Shown here piece after piece: positions 42,536 to 53,200 of a stretch of 64,000 nucleotides of DNA (within the stretch, counting starts at the first letter, position 1; each line of letters begins with the position of its first letter). A program made the position numbers and the translations under genes. The notes beneath the pieces were generated by a model. That model searched no databases, had not been told where the DNA came from, and worked only from the letters and a program-made list of their open reading frames with translations. Origin of the DNA: Leadbetterella sp. (GTDB lineage Bacteria; Bacteroidota; Bacteroidia; Cytophagales; Spirosomataceae); NCBI GenBank assembly GCA_019638185.1, contig JAHBUH010000007.1:141287-205286 (forward strand), written 5' to 3'.

Positions 42536-43765
42536 ATGAAATTAAACGTTACCTCCAAGATTTTTATCGGAATGGCCCTGGGTATTGTCATAGGGTATAT
42601 CCTGAACAAAACCCTTCCAGAGGTCTCTATTGAAAAATGGAGCGATTATCTGAATCTTCTCAGCGTCATATTTCTCCGCATGATCAAAATGATCATCGGG
42701 CCGCTGGTTTTCTCTATACTGACGGTGGGAATAGCCAAGCTGGGCGATTTCAAGCTGGTAGGACGTATAGGTTTAAAGACTTTGGGCTATTTTTATTTTG
42801 CCACCATACTTTCCCTCATTACGGGTTTAATAGCCGTGAATATCCTGAAACCGGGTTCCGGTATGCAGGGTAAGCTTCCCGCAGCCGGGGCATCTACCGG
42901 TGTGGAGACCAAGAAAATGACCCTGGATAACTTTTTTGAACACCTGATCCCGGAAAGTATTTTCCAGGCGCTGGCCACCAATGAGATCCTCCAGATCGTG
43001 GTATTCGCTATTTTCTTTGGGATTGCCACGGCGGCTATCGGCGACAAGGGCAAAGTGATCATCAAAGGCCTGGACTCTGTGGCGGAAGTGATGTTCAAAG
43101 TGGTAGGTTATGTGATGGAGTTTGCTCCTTATGCCGTTTTCGGGGCCGTGGCCCGGGTGGTAGCGCAGAAAGGGCTGGGTATCCTGGGTGATTACCTCTA
43201 CCTCATCATTTGTTTCTTCCTGACCCTTCTCTTTTTTATATTCGCAGTTTTACCGGTCATCTGCCTGTTTGCCAAAGTACCTTACTGGAAGCTGCTTTCG
43301 TACGTCAAAAGTGCCATTTTCCTTTCTTTCGGAACCGCCAGCTCAGAGGCTTCCATGCCTATGCAGATTGAAAAACTGAAGGAATTCGGGGTGCCGGAGC
43401 GGATCGTAAGCTTTGTTTTGCCTTTGGGATATTCGTTTAACCTGGATGGCTCCATGATGTATATGACCTTTGCCACCGGCTTTATAGCCCAGGCCTACGG
43501 GATAGACCTCAGCCTTGGCCAGCAGGTGACCATGCTGCTCACCCTGCTGATCACCAGTAAGGGCATCGCCGGCGTACCGCGGGCTTCGCTGGTGGTGATA
43601 GCAGGAACCATGGCCATGTTTGACCTTCCGTCTGAAGGGTTGATCCTGCTTTTTGCGGTAGACTGGCTGCTGGATATGGGCCGCTCTGCTACTTCGGTGG
43701 CCGGAAACGCGGTGGCTACGGCAGTGGTGGCCAAATGGGAAGGCGAACTGGAGACCGCTGCTTAA
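42536..43765 (+). CDS. Dicarboxylate/amino acid:cation symporter (DAACS)
   Basis: A 409-residue inner-membrane transporter of the GltP/DctA family with eight or so transmembrane segments and re-entrant loops. Hallmarks: FLRMIKMIIGPLVFSILTVG, the serine-rich hairpin FLSFGTASSEASMPM, the Na/substrate site GYSFNLDGSMMYMTFAT (canonical NMDGT is NLDGS here), SKGIAGVPRASLVVIAG and LLDMGRSATSVAGNAVAT. It imports glutamate, aspartate or C4-dicarboxylates with Na+ or H+. ATG at 42536 is preferred to an in-frame TTG two codons earlier. The S9 peptidase gene follows after 53 bases, which suggests coupled peptide degradation and amino-acid uptake. Confidence 0.93.
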   Translation: MKLNVTSKIFIGMALGIVIGYILNKTLPEVSIEKWSDYLNLLSVIFLRMIKMIIGPLVFSILTVGIAKLGDFKLVGRIGLKTLGYFYFATILSLITGLIAVNILKPGSGMQGKLPAAGASTGVETKKMTLDNFFEHLIPESIFQALATNEILQIVVFAIFFGIATAAIGDKGKVIIKGLDSVAEVMFKVVGYVMEFAPYAVFGAVARVVAQKGLGILGDYLYLIICFFLTLLFFIFAVLPVICLFAKVPYWKLLSYVKSAIFLSFGTASSEASMPMQIEKLKEFGVPERIVSFVLPLGYSFNLDGSMMYMTFATGFIAQAYGIDLSLGQQVTMLLTLLITSKGIAGVPRASLVVIAGTMAMFDLPSEGLILLFAVDWLLDMGRSATSVAGNAVATAVVAKWEGELETAA

Positions 43766-43818
43766 TATTTAACAACCATCAGCCCGCGGATGCACTGATG
43801 GCTGAAAACCGGATACCT

Positions 43819-45954
43819 ATGAAACGCCTTATTCTTTTTCTTGCCCTGGTTCCCGTTTTTGCCATTGCGCAGTCGGAGCAGGTACAAGTCACTGATCTGA
43901 CCCGGATAAAATTGGTTTCAGATGTTACGGTGGCTAAAAACAAAATTGTGTTTACGGTTAACTCCATTGAAAAAAGTGAAGAGAGGCCCCTGGAGTTTGA
44001 CTATGTGAATAACCTCTTCCTGGTGTCGGATGACCGGAGCAGCGTTACTGCACTCACCCGTGGCAGGGAGGGCGTTTCCCAGGCGGAGCTTTCGCCTGAC
44101 GGGAAGTACGTGGCGTTTGTACGGCGGGTGAAAGAAAAACCACAGGTCTTTATTCTTCCGTTAAACGGTGGCGAACCCTGGCAGCTGACCCATTCGGTGT
44201 ACGGAGCTTCCTCGCCCCGGTTCAGCCCTGACGGTACCCGGCTCCTGTACAGCGTAAGCATTAAGCTGGAGGAACTGGCTAATGACTCCCTGCTGAACCC
44301 CGGCCGCACCCTGCCGCCTTTTTCCATGGAAAAACCGGGTTTTGCCACGGATGATTACCTGCTGAAGAACAAAAACGTAAAGGCCGATCCTAACGGCAGC
44401 CTGGAAGAGATCAGGGCTTACCTTAACAAGAATGCCGAGGACAAAAAGACCCGCGTATTCACCCGCCTGAATTTCCAGGGAGAAGCGAACCTGAACGGGG
44501 ATATCTCCTTTAATCACCTGTATGAAATAGAAGTAAGGGAAAATGCCACCGCCCGGGCGCTGACTTCGGGCTACGCCTCGTACAGTGGTGCCGGCTATGC
44601 GCCGGACGGGCAAAGCCTCTATGCCAGCACGGCCCGGAATGCGGATGAGCACCCTGACCGGGAAAATGAGAACCGGATCGTGCAGATCCGACTGGCGGAC
44701 CTGTCGCAAAAGACCATCCTGGAGCAGAAGGAAACCAGTTACCGCGGGTTCAGCGTTTCGCCTTCGGGGAAACAGGCCGCTACGGTAACGGCCACTACCG
44801 GTGGATTAAGTTACGGCCGGCTGGCGCTGGTGAACAGCGACGGCACAGGCCTGAAGCTGATCGATTTTGACCGGCAGCCGTCGGATTTCAACTGGAGTGC
44901 CGACGGGAAAACCCTTTGGTTTACGGCTCAGTCTAACGGTGGCAGCCCGGTGTACAAGCTGGATATCCCCAGCGGAAAGGTCAGCCGGATCACGGATTTT
45001 AACAGCGGCACAGCCCACCTGAGCCTACTGGAAAACGGCGAATGGGTGTACTCCAGAACAGAAGTGGCTAACCCGAATGAGCTCTACCTTTCCAATGCTT
45101 CCTTCACAAAGAATATACGCCTCACCGATCTGAACCAATCCTGGGTTAAAAATAAGAAGCTGAGCTATCCCGAGAAGAAAATTTACAAAAACTCGGCCGG
45201 GCAGGACATTGAATTCTGGGTCATGAAGCCGGTGAACGCGGAAGCCGGGAAGAAATACCCGGTGGTTTTACAGCTTCACGGCGGGCCTACCGCTATGTGG
45301 GGGCCGGGCGAAGGCTCCATGTGGCACGAATTCCAGTATTTTACCGCCCGGGGCTACGGCGTGGTGTATCCTAACCAGCGCGGTTCAGGCGGATACGGCA
45401 AGGATTTTCAATTCTCCAATTACCGTAACTGGGGCAAAGGCCCGCAGGAAGATGCCCTCGGCGCCCTGGATATGGTCTCGAAGGAAAACTGGGTGGATAC
45501 CTCCCGCCTGGTAATCACGGGCGGCTCGTACGCCGGCTACCTGACGGCCTGGATCATTGCGCATGACCACCGGTTCAAAGCGGCATTTGCCCAGAGAGGC
45601 GTTTATGACCTGACCACCTTCATGGGTGAAGGCAACGCCTGGCGGCTGACCCCTAATTATTTCGGACTCCCGTGGGAGGAAGAATCTGTTACCAAAATCC
45701 GGGAGAACTCACCTTACACGTATGTAGACCAGATCACCACGCCTTTCCTGATCAAGCACGGCGATAACGACCTTCGCACCGGCGTGATCCAGTCAGAAAT
45801 GATGTACAAAAGCCTGAAATACCTGAACCGCGACGTGGAATACGTGCGGTACCAGGGCGCCACGCATGAGCTTTCGCGCGCAGGAAACGTACGCCAGCGG
45901 ATCGACAGGATACTGAGGATACATGAGTTTTTTCAGAGGTATATCGGGGAATAG
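43819..45954 (+). CDS. S9 family peptidase (acylaminoacyl/DPP IV-like)
   Basis: A 711-residue exported serine peptidase. The frame is open from 43735, but ATG 43819 begins a clean signal peptide (MKRLILFLALVPVFAIAQ). The N-terminal propeller has WD40-like PD40 repeats (AELSPDGKYVAFVRRVKEKP, SPRFSPDGTRLLYSVSI). The C-terminal hydrolase has VVLQLHGGPTAMWG (oxyanion HGG), the nucleophile motif GGSYAGYLTAW, the acid in KHGDNDLRTG and the His in GATHELSR. It removes dipeptides or acyl-amino acids from periplasmic peptides. It follows the symporter gene and is likely in the same transcript. Its 3' end abuts a toxin gene fossil. Confidence 0.93.
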   Translation: MKRLILFLALVPVFAIAQSEQVQVTDLTRIKLVSDVTVAKNKIVFTVNSIEKSEERPLEFDYVNNLFLVSDDRSSVTALTRGREGVSQAELSPDGKYVAFVRRVKEKPQVFILPLNGGEPWQLTHSVYGASSPRFSPDGTRLLYSVSIKLEELANDSLLNPGRTLPPFSMEKPGFATDDYLLKNKNVKADPNGSLEEIRAYLNKNAEDKKTRVFTRLNFQGEANLNGDISFNHLYEIEVRENATARALTSGYASYSGAGYAPDGQSLYASTARNADEHPDRENENRIVQIRLADLSQKTILEQKETSYRGFSVSPSGKQAATVTATTGGLSYGRLALVNSDGTGLKLIDFDRQPSDFNWSADGKTLWFTAQSNGGSPVYKLDIPSGKVSRITDFNSGTAHLSLLENGEWVYSRTEVANPNELYLSNASFTKNIRLTDLNQSWVKNKKLSYPEKKIYKNSAGQDIEFWVMKPVNAEAGKKYPVVLQLHGGPTAMWGPGEGSMWHEFQYFTARGYGVVYPNQRGSGGYGKDFQFSNYRNWGKGPQEDALGALDMVSKENWVDTSRLVITGGSYAGYLTAWIIAHDHRFKAAFAQRGVYDLTTFMGEGNAWRLTPNYFGLPWEEESVTKIRENSPYTYVDQITTPFLIKHGDNDLRTGVIQSEMMYKSLKYLNRDVEYVRYQGATHELSRAGNVRQRIDRILRIHEFFQRYIGE

Positions 45955-45960
45955 TGTCCT

Positions 45961-46096
45961 GTGAAGGTAGTGGAAACCTGGACCTTTAAGATACCAGCTG
46001 ACCGGCTGATGGTCCAGGCGAATCAACCTGGAGCACCGGCTGGTGTATATCGTGGAAGATAATACCGTGGTGATGCCGGCATCATTACCGATCTAA
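45961..46096 (+). pseudogene. YoeB/Txe-type toxin gene fossil
   Basis: One frame reads KPGPLRYQLTG, a stop, then WSRRINLEHRLVYIVEDNTV. This matches the C-terminal half of YoeB toxins (GKPEPLKHNLSGFWSRRI...EHRLVY). The expected catalytic end CRHHY follows in the +1 frame at about 46074-46088. So there is at least one in-frame stop and one frameshift, and a one-base loss also breaks the GSGKP stretch. The 5' half and any YefM-type antitoxin are absent. Non-functional; it overlaps the GH43 stop codon by three bases. Confidence 0.8.
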
Positions 46097-47211
46097 GGCT
46101 TGATCCTGGAGGGTTTTACTCCCTCAAATGTCATTTTTACGGGTAGGATATTCCCGGCTTTATCGAAATACATGCGGTCTATGCAGGTGACGCGGGCATT
46201 CCTGTCGGTTTCATTCAGGGGCCGGCGGTGATAAACCATGTACCATTCGTCTTTGCGGGGGTTACGGATCACGGAATGGTGTCCGGCACCCCGGGCGATA
46301 GACGCATCCTGGTCCAGGATCCGCCCTTTTCTTTCGAAGGGCCCCAGGGGGCTGTCAGCCACGGCATAGGCCACAGCGTAGTCAGGCCCGGTCCAGCCGC
46401 CTTCTGACCACATGAAATAATATTTCCCATCTTTTTTAAACATAAACGGGCCTTCCACGTATTTTTCGGGGGTGATTTCCTTGAAAGTGGTGCCGTCACT
46501 GAAGGGAATAAACCCGGTGAAATCGTCATTCAGCCGGACCACGTTGCAATGCTTCCATCCGCCGTAAAAGAGGTAATAGTCATTACCGTCCCGGAAAACG
46601 AACTGGTCAATAGGCTGGGCACCGTTATGAAAGCGGTCTATCAGCTGCTTTCCGAGGTGGTCCCGGAACGGCCCTTCGGGCTTGTCAGACACCGCCACAC
46701 CGATGCCGCCTGTTTCCTTATCGTTCTGGATATCATTGGCTCCAAAGAACAGGTAGTATTTTCCTCCTTTTTCAATGATAGACGGTGCCCACATGGCGCG
46801 CTTTGCCCAACGCACAGCTGAAGTATCCAGGATACGGGCATGTTTGGTCCAGTGCGTCAGGTCAGGTGACGAGAAAGCATCCAGAAACACCTGTTGTTCA
46901 TAAGGCGCTGAATACGTGGGATAAATCCAGTATTGATCCTTAAAAACAATGCCCTCCGGATCCGCATACCAGCCGGCCAAAACGGGGTTGCCCGGATTAG
47001 GGTTGCCCGGATTAGAGCTACCCGATTTAGAGGCGTCCGGCTGAGAGGTACCCGACTTAAGAGCACCTGATTTAGGAGCAGCCGGCCGAGGGGCAGCCGA
47101 TTTAGGAGCGCGCGAACTGCCCCCCGGCCCCGTCTTAGCCGCTTCCTGCTTCTGTCCATAAACACTACCGGCTAACACCAGCCCGAACGTGAAAAGAATC
47201 AATTGTTTCAT
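46093..47211 (-). CDS. Glycoside hydrolase family 43 protein
   Basis: A 372-residue exported five-bladed propeller hydrolase. Signal peptide (KQLILFTFGLVLAGSVYGQ), a 45-residue low-complexity linker of five-residue repeats, then GH43: AGWYADPEGIVFKDQYWIYP (catalytic base Asp in ADPE), RAMWAPSIIEKGGKYYLFF, EKYVEGPFMFKKDGKYYFMW (catalytic acid Glu in VEGP), GAGHHSVIRNPRKDEWYMVY. GH43 enzymes act on arabinans, xylans and related pectic side chains by inversion. There is no T9SS domain, so it is probably periplasmic. It is a single gene near the giant adhesin gene. The substrate is not predictable. Confidence 0.92.
   Translation of the reverse strand: MKQLILFTFGLVLAGSVYGQKQEAAKTGPGGSSRAPKSAAPRPAAPKSGALKSGTSQPDASKSGSSNPGNPNPGNPVLAGWYADPEGIVFKDQYWIYPTYSAPYEQQVFLDAFSSPDLTHWTKHARILDTSAVRWAKRAMWAPSIIEKGGKYYLFFGANDIQNDKETGGIGVAVSDKPEGPFRDHLGKQLIDRFHNGAQPIDQFVFRDGNDYYLFYGGWKHCNVVRLNDDFTGFIPFSDGTTFKEITPEKYVEGPFMFKKDGKYYFMWSEGGWTGPDYAVAYAVADSPLGPFERKGRILDQDASIARGAGHHSVIRNPRKDEWYMVYHRRPLNETDRNARVTCIDRMYFDKAGNILPVKMTFEGVKPSRIKP
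46986..47112 (-). repeat. 15-bp tandem repeats inside the GH43 gene
   Basis: About eight to nine units of 15 bases (for example GGTTGCCCGGATTAG, identical at 46986 and 47001 on the plus strand) encode five-residue steps such as SAAPR, PAAPK, SGALK, PDASK and PGNPN. Units at the 3' side of the linker (GNPNP) are nearly identical and so recent. The repeats keep the frame, so copy-number change alters only linker length. Confidence 0.75.
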
Positions 47212-47286
47212 TCTTTTGATGATTATCCGGGCGAATATAATGAATTAGCGTCAATTTACGGTGGGCAGGCTCGACTTACTCCTCTG

Positions 47287-50200
47287 TTACCGTTCATTTT
47301 TCACTATCCTCAAAGTCACTACCTCACCGCCCGAGCTCACCCTCAACACATACAGCCCCGGCTCCAGCTTCTCCGTCTGCATCTCCAGCGTGGCCGTCCT
47401 GCCGCCGTAACTCTGCTGCCTGAGCACATTGCCCATCAGGTCCACCAGCATCACCTGCCCCCCTTCCGTCTCACCCGCTACCTCTACCCGCATCTGCACC
47501 CGAACCGGGTTCGGCCAGATCCGTACCCACAGGGCTTTGCCTTGCGCCACACTGTCGGCCGTTATGGGTTGCTGTTCCTCTGCCCTGCGCCGCTCGCCCT
47601 TCTCCAGCTTCTGTAATACCTGGTCTTCTCCCCCCCTGCACATTACTCCGCCGCCCGACCATTCCGTATTCCGGCCCCCCCGGATCCTGTCCCCCGCAAA
47701 GAAGCCCTCCAGGTATTTCTCCTTCCGCCCCGTGGTCTTCACACTCCCCCGGCTATGCACATAACCCTTCACCTCCGAACCGCTCCTGATCTTCACCTGT
47801 CCCCCGCTATACACCCGCACCTGCTCTCCCGCCCCGTTAAACTCCGTCTCTTTGCCCAGTTTCACATAGTCTCTGACCAGCAGTGCCGTAGCGCCTCCAA
47901 AGCTCACCTGTCCTCCCTTGCCCAGCTTCAGGCTCCTAATCTGCACATCGCCACCGCTGAAGATGAGTTTAGCCCCTTTCTTTGCCTTGATACGCCCGTA
48001 GCTGCCCGCCGTGAAGGTCTGTGTCGCGTTCTTCTTTACCCGCTCCGTCTTCTTCTCCTTCTTGTCATTGCTGCGGAAGCCCTCCGGCTCCGGTGCCCGC
48101 CCCCGCATGTAAACCGACGACTCACTCTCGTTATCAAACCGCGTCCGCTCCGATTTCACAAACGTCCCCTCTGCATCCACCAGCGTGTTTCTCAGCTTCA
48201 CCATCCCCTTGGAGCCGCTGACACCGATCCCGCCTGCATGCACCCGGTTACTCCTCAGCACTACCTTGTTCTGCGCCAGTATCCCGTAGGAACACGGACA
48301 TACTCCCTCCGGATCCCGGATCAGGATCTCCGCCCGTATGCTGCCCGTATTGCCGCTGCCGTCTCTGACCGTCAGCGTGATCAGCCGCTTGCCCAGGTCA
48401 CTGCAACTGAAACTGCTCTGCGATATCTCCATGGTTTCTATCGCGCAGTTGTCATAGCTGCCGTCATTGATCTCTCCTGCTGTCAGGGCGGCTTTGCCGC
48501 TACCGTCCAGCTCCACGATCAGATCCTGGGCCTGCGCTACCGGGGCCGTGGTATCTTTTACCGTTACCCGGATTTCTGCCGTACTCTCGTTCCCGGATTT
48601 ATCTTTCACCCGGTACTGGATGGTATGGATGCCCCTTTCATTACAGCTAAAGCCCGTCTTTTGCAGTTCCCGGCTTTCTATGCCGCAGTTATCTGTGCTG
48701 CCCCCGTCTACGGCGTCAGGGCTCAGGCTGGCTCTGCCCGTGTCATCCAGGTAAAGCGTTACGTCTCTGGCCACAATGACCGGCCGGATGGTATCGGCCA
48801 CCGTGATGGTGATCATCAGCCCGCTTTCGTTACCGCTCTTGTCCCAGCCTTTGAGCTGGATCTCATTTTCGCCTATGTCATCACAGCTGAATTCCGTGCG
48901 GCTCAGCGCCAGGCTGTCCAGCCCGCAGTTATCCGTGCTGGCCGCCCCTACCTGCTCTGCCTTCACGCCCCCCTTCCCCGTCTTATCCAGGTAGAGCGTT
49001 ATGGCCTGTGCCTGCAGCACCGGGGGCGTGTTATCTACTACCGTCACCGTTACTTCTGCTTCCGTGGCTCCGCCCCCCACGTCTTCTACCCGAAGGGTGA
49101 CTTTGTTTTCTCCCACATCATTACAGTCAAAGTTCAGTTTGGAGGCCGTTACGTTCCAGATCGAGCAGTTGTCCCACATGCTGCCCGCCAGGTCTTCCGG
49201 CTTCAGGCTGGCCCGTCCGTTCTGATCCAGTGTGAGCCGTACCGCTTTAGTGGTCACTACCGGTGGCAGGTTATCTACCACCTGGATGAAGGCCACTGCG
49301 GTGCCTTCGTTCCCCGAGGCGTCGGTCCCTTTCAGGATGACCTGCCGGCGCTGCCCCAGGTCCCGGCAGTCGAAGTCCCGCCGGTCTATGCTCAGGCTCA
49401 GCCCCCCGCAGCCGTCGTAGGAGCCGGCGTCCACATCCGCCGGGGTGATGGAGGCTCTGCCTTCCGTATTCAGGCTTACGGTGATACTGCGCGCCTGGAT
49501 AACCGGTGCCGTATGGTCTACTACGTGTACCGTACTCTGGCACGAGGTAGAGGCCCCTTTGATGTCTACCAGCGTCAGGGTGGCTTTGTAGCTGCCTACC
49601 CGCAGCAGGGGGTTTATATCGATGCTGCGGGTGAACCAGTCGTTATCTTTATCGTAAGACCCTGCGTCCAGGTGTTCCACCCGCAGCAGGGCCTGGCAGT
49701 CGCTTCCTGCCACCAGCACCACTACCGGCTTACAGACGGCCATGGGCGGTACGTTACATTCCTTGCGGCTCACGGTGATCTGGGATTCGCTGATGCAGCC
49801 CTGCCCGGATTTCACTTTTACTTTGTACACGCCCGGCGTGGAGGCCCAGATGCTGCGGCCCCCCGCCCCGGTGCTCCATTCGTAGCTGGCGCCCGCCGGT
49901 GCGGTCAGCTGTACCTGCTCTCCTTCGCAGAGTTCCAGAGGCCCCCCGGCCGTGATGGCTCCCCCGGCACTTTGGGGGTTCAGCAGCTCTACCGGGCCTG
50001 CCAGCAGGTAGCTGCAGCCTCCGCTGCTGATGCTGAAAGCCGAGTATGTGGCCGCAGAAAGCCCGCTCAGCGTGAAGCCTCCGGCGCTCACCGCTACCGT
50101 GGCCGTGGTATCCTTACTGCCTTTCTTAAAGCGCAGCAGGTAGCTTTCCGCATCCAGGTTCGTAGTGAAAACGATCCGGCCGTTCAGGTCGCCGCAGCCT

Positions 50201-53200
50201 GTAGGATCGCTTTTACTCCCTACCGCAAAGCTGTAGGGGGCCGGGTCGGTCAGCGTGCGCTCGCCTGTGGCGGAGACCATTCCCTCCGTGTGCGTGATAG
50301 CAAAGCCTTTGTAAATGCCCTTGCCCAGGCCCGTGAGACTAAAGCCTCCGTTTGCTACCGTTACTGCAGCTGTGGTGTCTTTCGTACCCCGCTTGAAACT
50401 GAGCGTATAAGGGCCCGCTTCCAGGCTGGTGGTGAACCCTATCCGGCCGTCGGCCGCCCCGCAGAGCGTGGGGTTTACTGCTGCTCCCAGGGTCAGCGTC
50501 TGCTGTGCTGTGCCGCACACCGCGGTTACGGCCGCTTCCGTAGCGCAGTTCCCCAGGTTTCCGGAGATGCTGCGCGGGTTACTTCCTGATGGTAAGGCCA
50601 GGTAGGCGCAGATGTTCGGTAAATTACAGATCGATAAGACGCCGTTATCTTTAAGGCTTAAGCCGAAGAAAAAGACAAAATTCTCCAATACATCAAAATC
50701 AAGATAATACGTATTGGTGATAGACCCTGGTGGAATATTGGCAATGCCCTGAATGGAGTTTAGGGAGGGGTTCCTCTCTATGGAAAGTGCCCCGGAAAAA
50801 TCACTAAGCCCGGTCAGAGCATCCAGGTCTTTCAGGCCAGCATTGTCATTAATAATGAGTCCTCCCCCTATCTTAGTCAGGGAAGAAAGGCCCCCGAGGT
50901 TTTGCAGCTGGGGGCTATTCTTTATGACAAACCGGTCACCTACGTTTTGTAAGGAGCCAAGTCCGCTAATATTCTGAAGGGCCGGGTTATCCTGTATGAT
51001 CAGGTACAATTGTACGCTATGCAGCCCTGACAGGCCGTTTAGGTTCTTCAAAGAAGAATTGCCACTAATATTAAGGCCTCCATTAGGGTTTCCGGCAATA
51101 TTATCCACAGATATCAATCCGTCCACGTTTTCCAGCAAGGGATTATTCAGGATAAATACCCCTCCGGCAAATTTTGCCTGTTTCAGGCCATCTATATTTT
51201 TTAAGCCGTTGTTATTGGTGATATACAGCGCGTCACCGTAGTGGCTCCTCATAACCGTCCCCCTGAGATTAGACAATCCGTCAAGATTTTGCAGCAGCGG
51301 ATTGCCGGTAACTGAAATGGCTCCGTCATTAATGGTATGCAAAGAAGACAGTCCGTTGAGGTTTTGAAGCTTAGGATTATTACTTATGAACACATTGGCT
51401 CCGTAGGTGTCTGTATTATTCCCAATCACCTCCACATGGGCCAGGCCGTTAATGTGTACCAGTTCGGGGTTATTGCTTATTCCCAGCCCGTAGGAATCCT
51501 TTGCACCTATCTTTTTCAGGGAGGAGAATCCACTGACGTCCTGCAGCAATGCATTACTGCCGATCATAAGATTCCCCTCTATTTCCTGCAGGCCGCCCAG
51601 GCCGTTGATATTCAGCAGCGCCTTATTATTGGAAACATTAAAACTGCCGCCCACGGTTTCCAATACCGGCAGGGAATTGATGCTTTGCAAAGCGTCATTA
51701 TTGCTGACGGAAAAAGACCCGCCCACGTGTTTTAGCCCATTCAGGCCGTCCAGACTTTGTAGCTTTATATTCAGGTGAATGCTCACCAGCCCCCCTATGC
51801 TCTCGAGGTTATGCAGTCCCTGCAAACTGGTCATGTTACTGGTGGCCAGCAATCCGGGGCCCCCTATGACCAGGTTACCGCCGATTTGCCGGATAAATGA
51901 AAGAAGGCTGAGATCCGTTATCCCTGTGCCCTGGATATAAACACTTCCCGGGAGGGTGGAACAATGTGAATATCTCTGTTCAAAGCTTGTGATCTGGCTC
52001 TGTGTATTGAAAACGATATTGCCGGTGGGGCATGATTCATAGGAACATCCAAAATCTGCAGCGGTACTGCAGCCCGCCAGGTTACCGGAGATATTGCGCG
52101 GGCGGCCTGCCGCCAGGTAAGCACACAGATTGGCCAGGCCACAGACCGAAAGCGAGCCGTTATTCGTCACCGTCAGGAAAGTAATGGTCAGCGGATCTAT
52201 ATTTTTCAGGCCGTCTATAGTGTTCAGCCGGGTATTATCAGCTACCCCCAGCTGGCCTTTTATTCGCTGAATGCCGGCCAGGCCGTCCATATTTTCCAAC
52301 AGGGGATTAGACGAGACCAGCAGGTTACCATTGACTGTTTGAAGGTCTGACAGCCCGGCCAGGTTAGTAATATCCGGCCCGCTGATCATCAGGCTGCCCG
52401 GCAAAGCGGAGCATCCGGGGTAATTGGTTTTAAAACTATTGATCTGGGCCTGTGAAGTAATATTCAGGAGCGGCCCCTTAGGGCAGGTGCCGGAACAGTC
52501 GTTAAGCGCAGCCAGCTCATCGGCACAGTCGCCGTTATTTCCCTGGATATCTCTTGGCTTATCGGAAACCAGGTAGTTACAAATGCGGGATACGGCACAT
52601 GAGGCCAGGCCGGCGTTATCCCGGATAACCAGGCGGGAAATGGCCGACAGGTCAATATTGCTGATCCCGCTGATGTTCTGCAAAGTAGTGTTATTGTAGA
52701 TGAGCAGATCTCCGCCCACATGCTGGATCGGCGACAGGCCGTTCAGGTTTTTCAGGTTAGTGTTATAATTGATACTCAGGTTTTTCCCTACGCTGTTTAG
52801 TGCCGATAAGCCGTCCAGGCTTTCTAACTGTCCAAAAGAAATGACAAGATCTTCCCCCACGCTTTGTAAAGCGGATAAGCCGGTGAGGTCATTGAATCCA
52901 TTGGACTGAATGGTGAGGCTGCCGCCTACTGTTTTCAGGGCAGAAAGGCCACCCAGGCTCTGCAGTGACGGGTTTCCACCGATATACATCTTACGGCCTA
53001 CGCTCTTCACGCCGGACAGGCCGTTAATATTGGTTAAAGCACTCATCCCGCCGCTTCCTGATACGGTCAGGTCACCGCCCACCTCCTGGATTCCCCCCAG
53101 GCCATCCAGGTTTAGTAAGCCCGGGTTATTCACGGAAATATAGAGATCACCGCCAATATGCTGTAAAAAAGATAAGCTGCTCAGGTTAGTAGCTCCTGAA

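Noticed and set aside
47755-50589. A 944-codon plus-strand open frame opposite the giant adhesin gene
   Set aside because: It lies wholly antisense to HYR and SprB-like repeats with clear family features, is rich in Pro/Ala/Arg/Val from GC-biased third positions, and shows no domain, signal or promoter.
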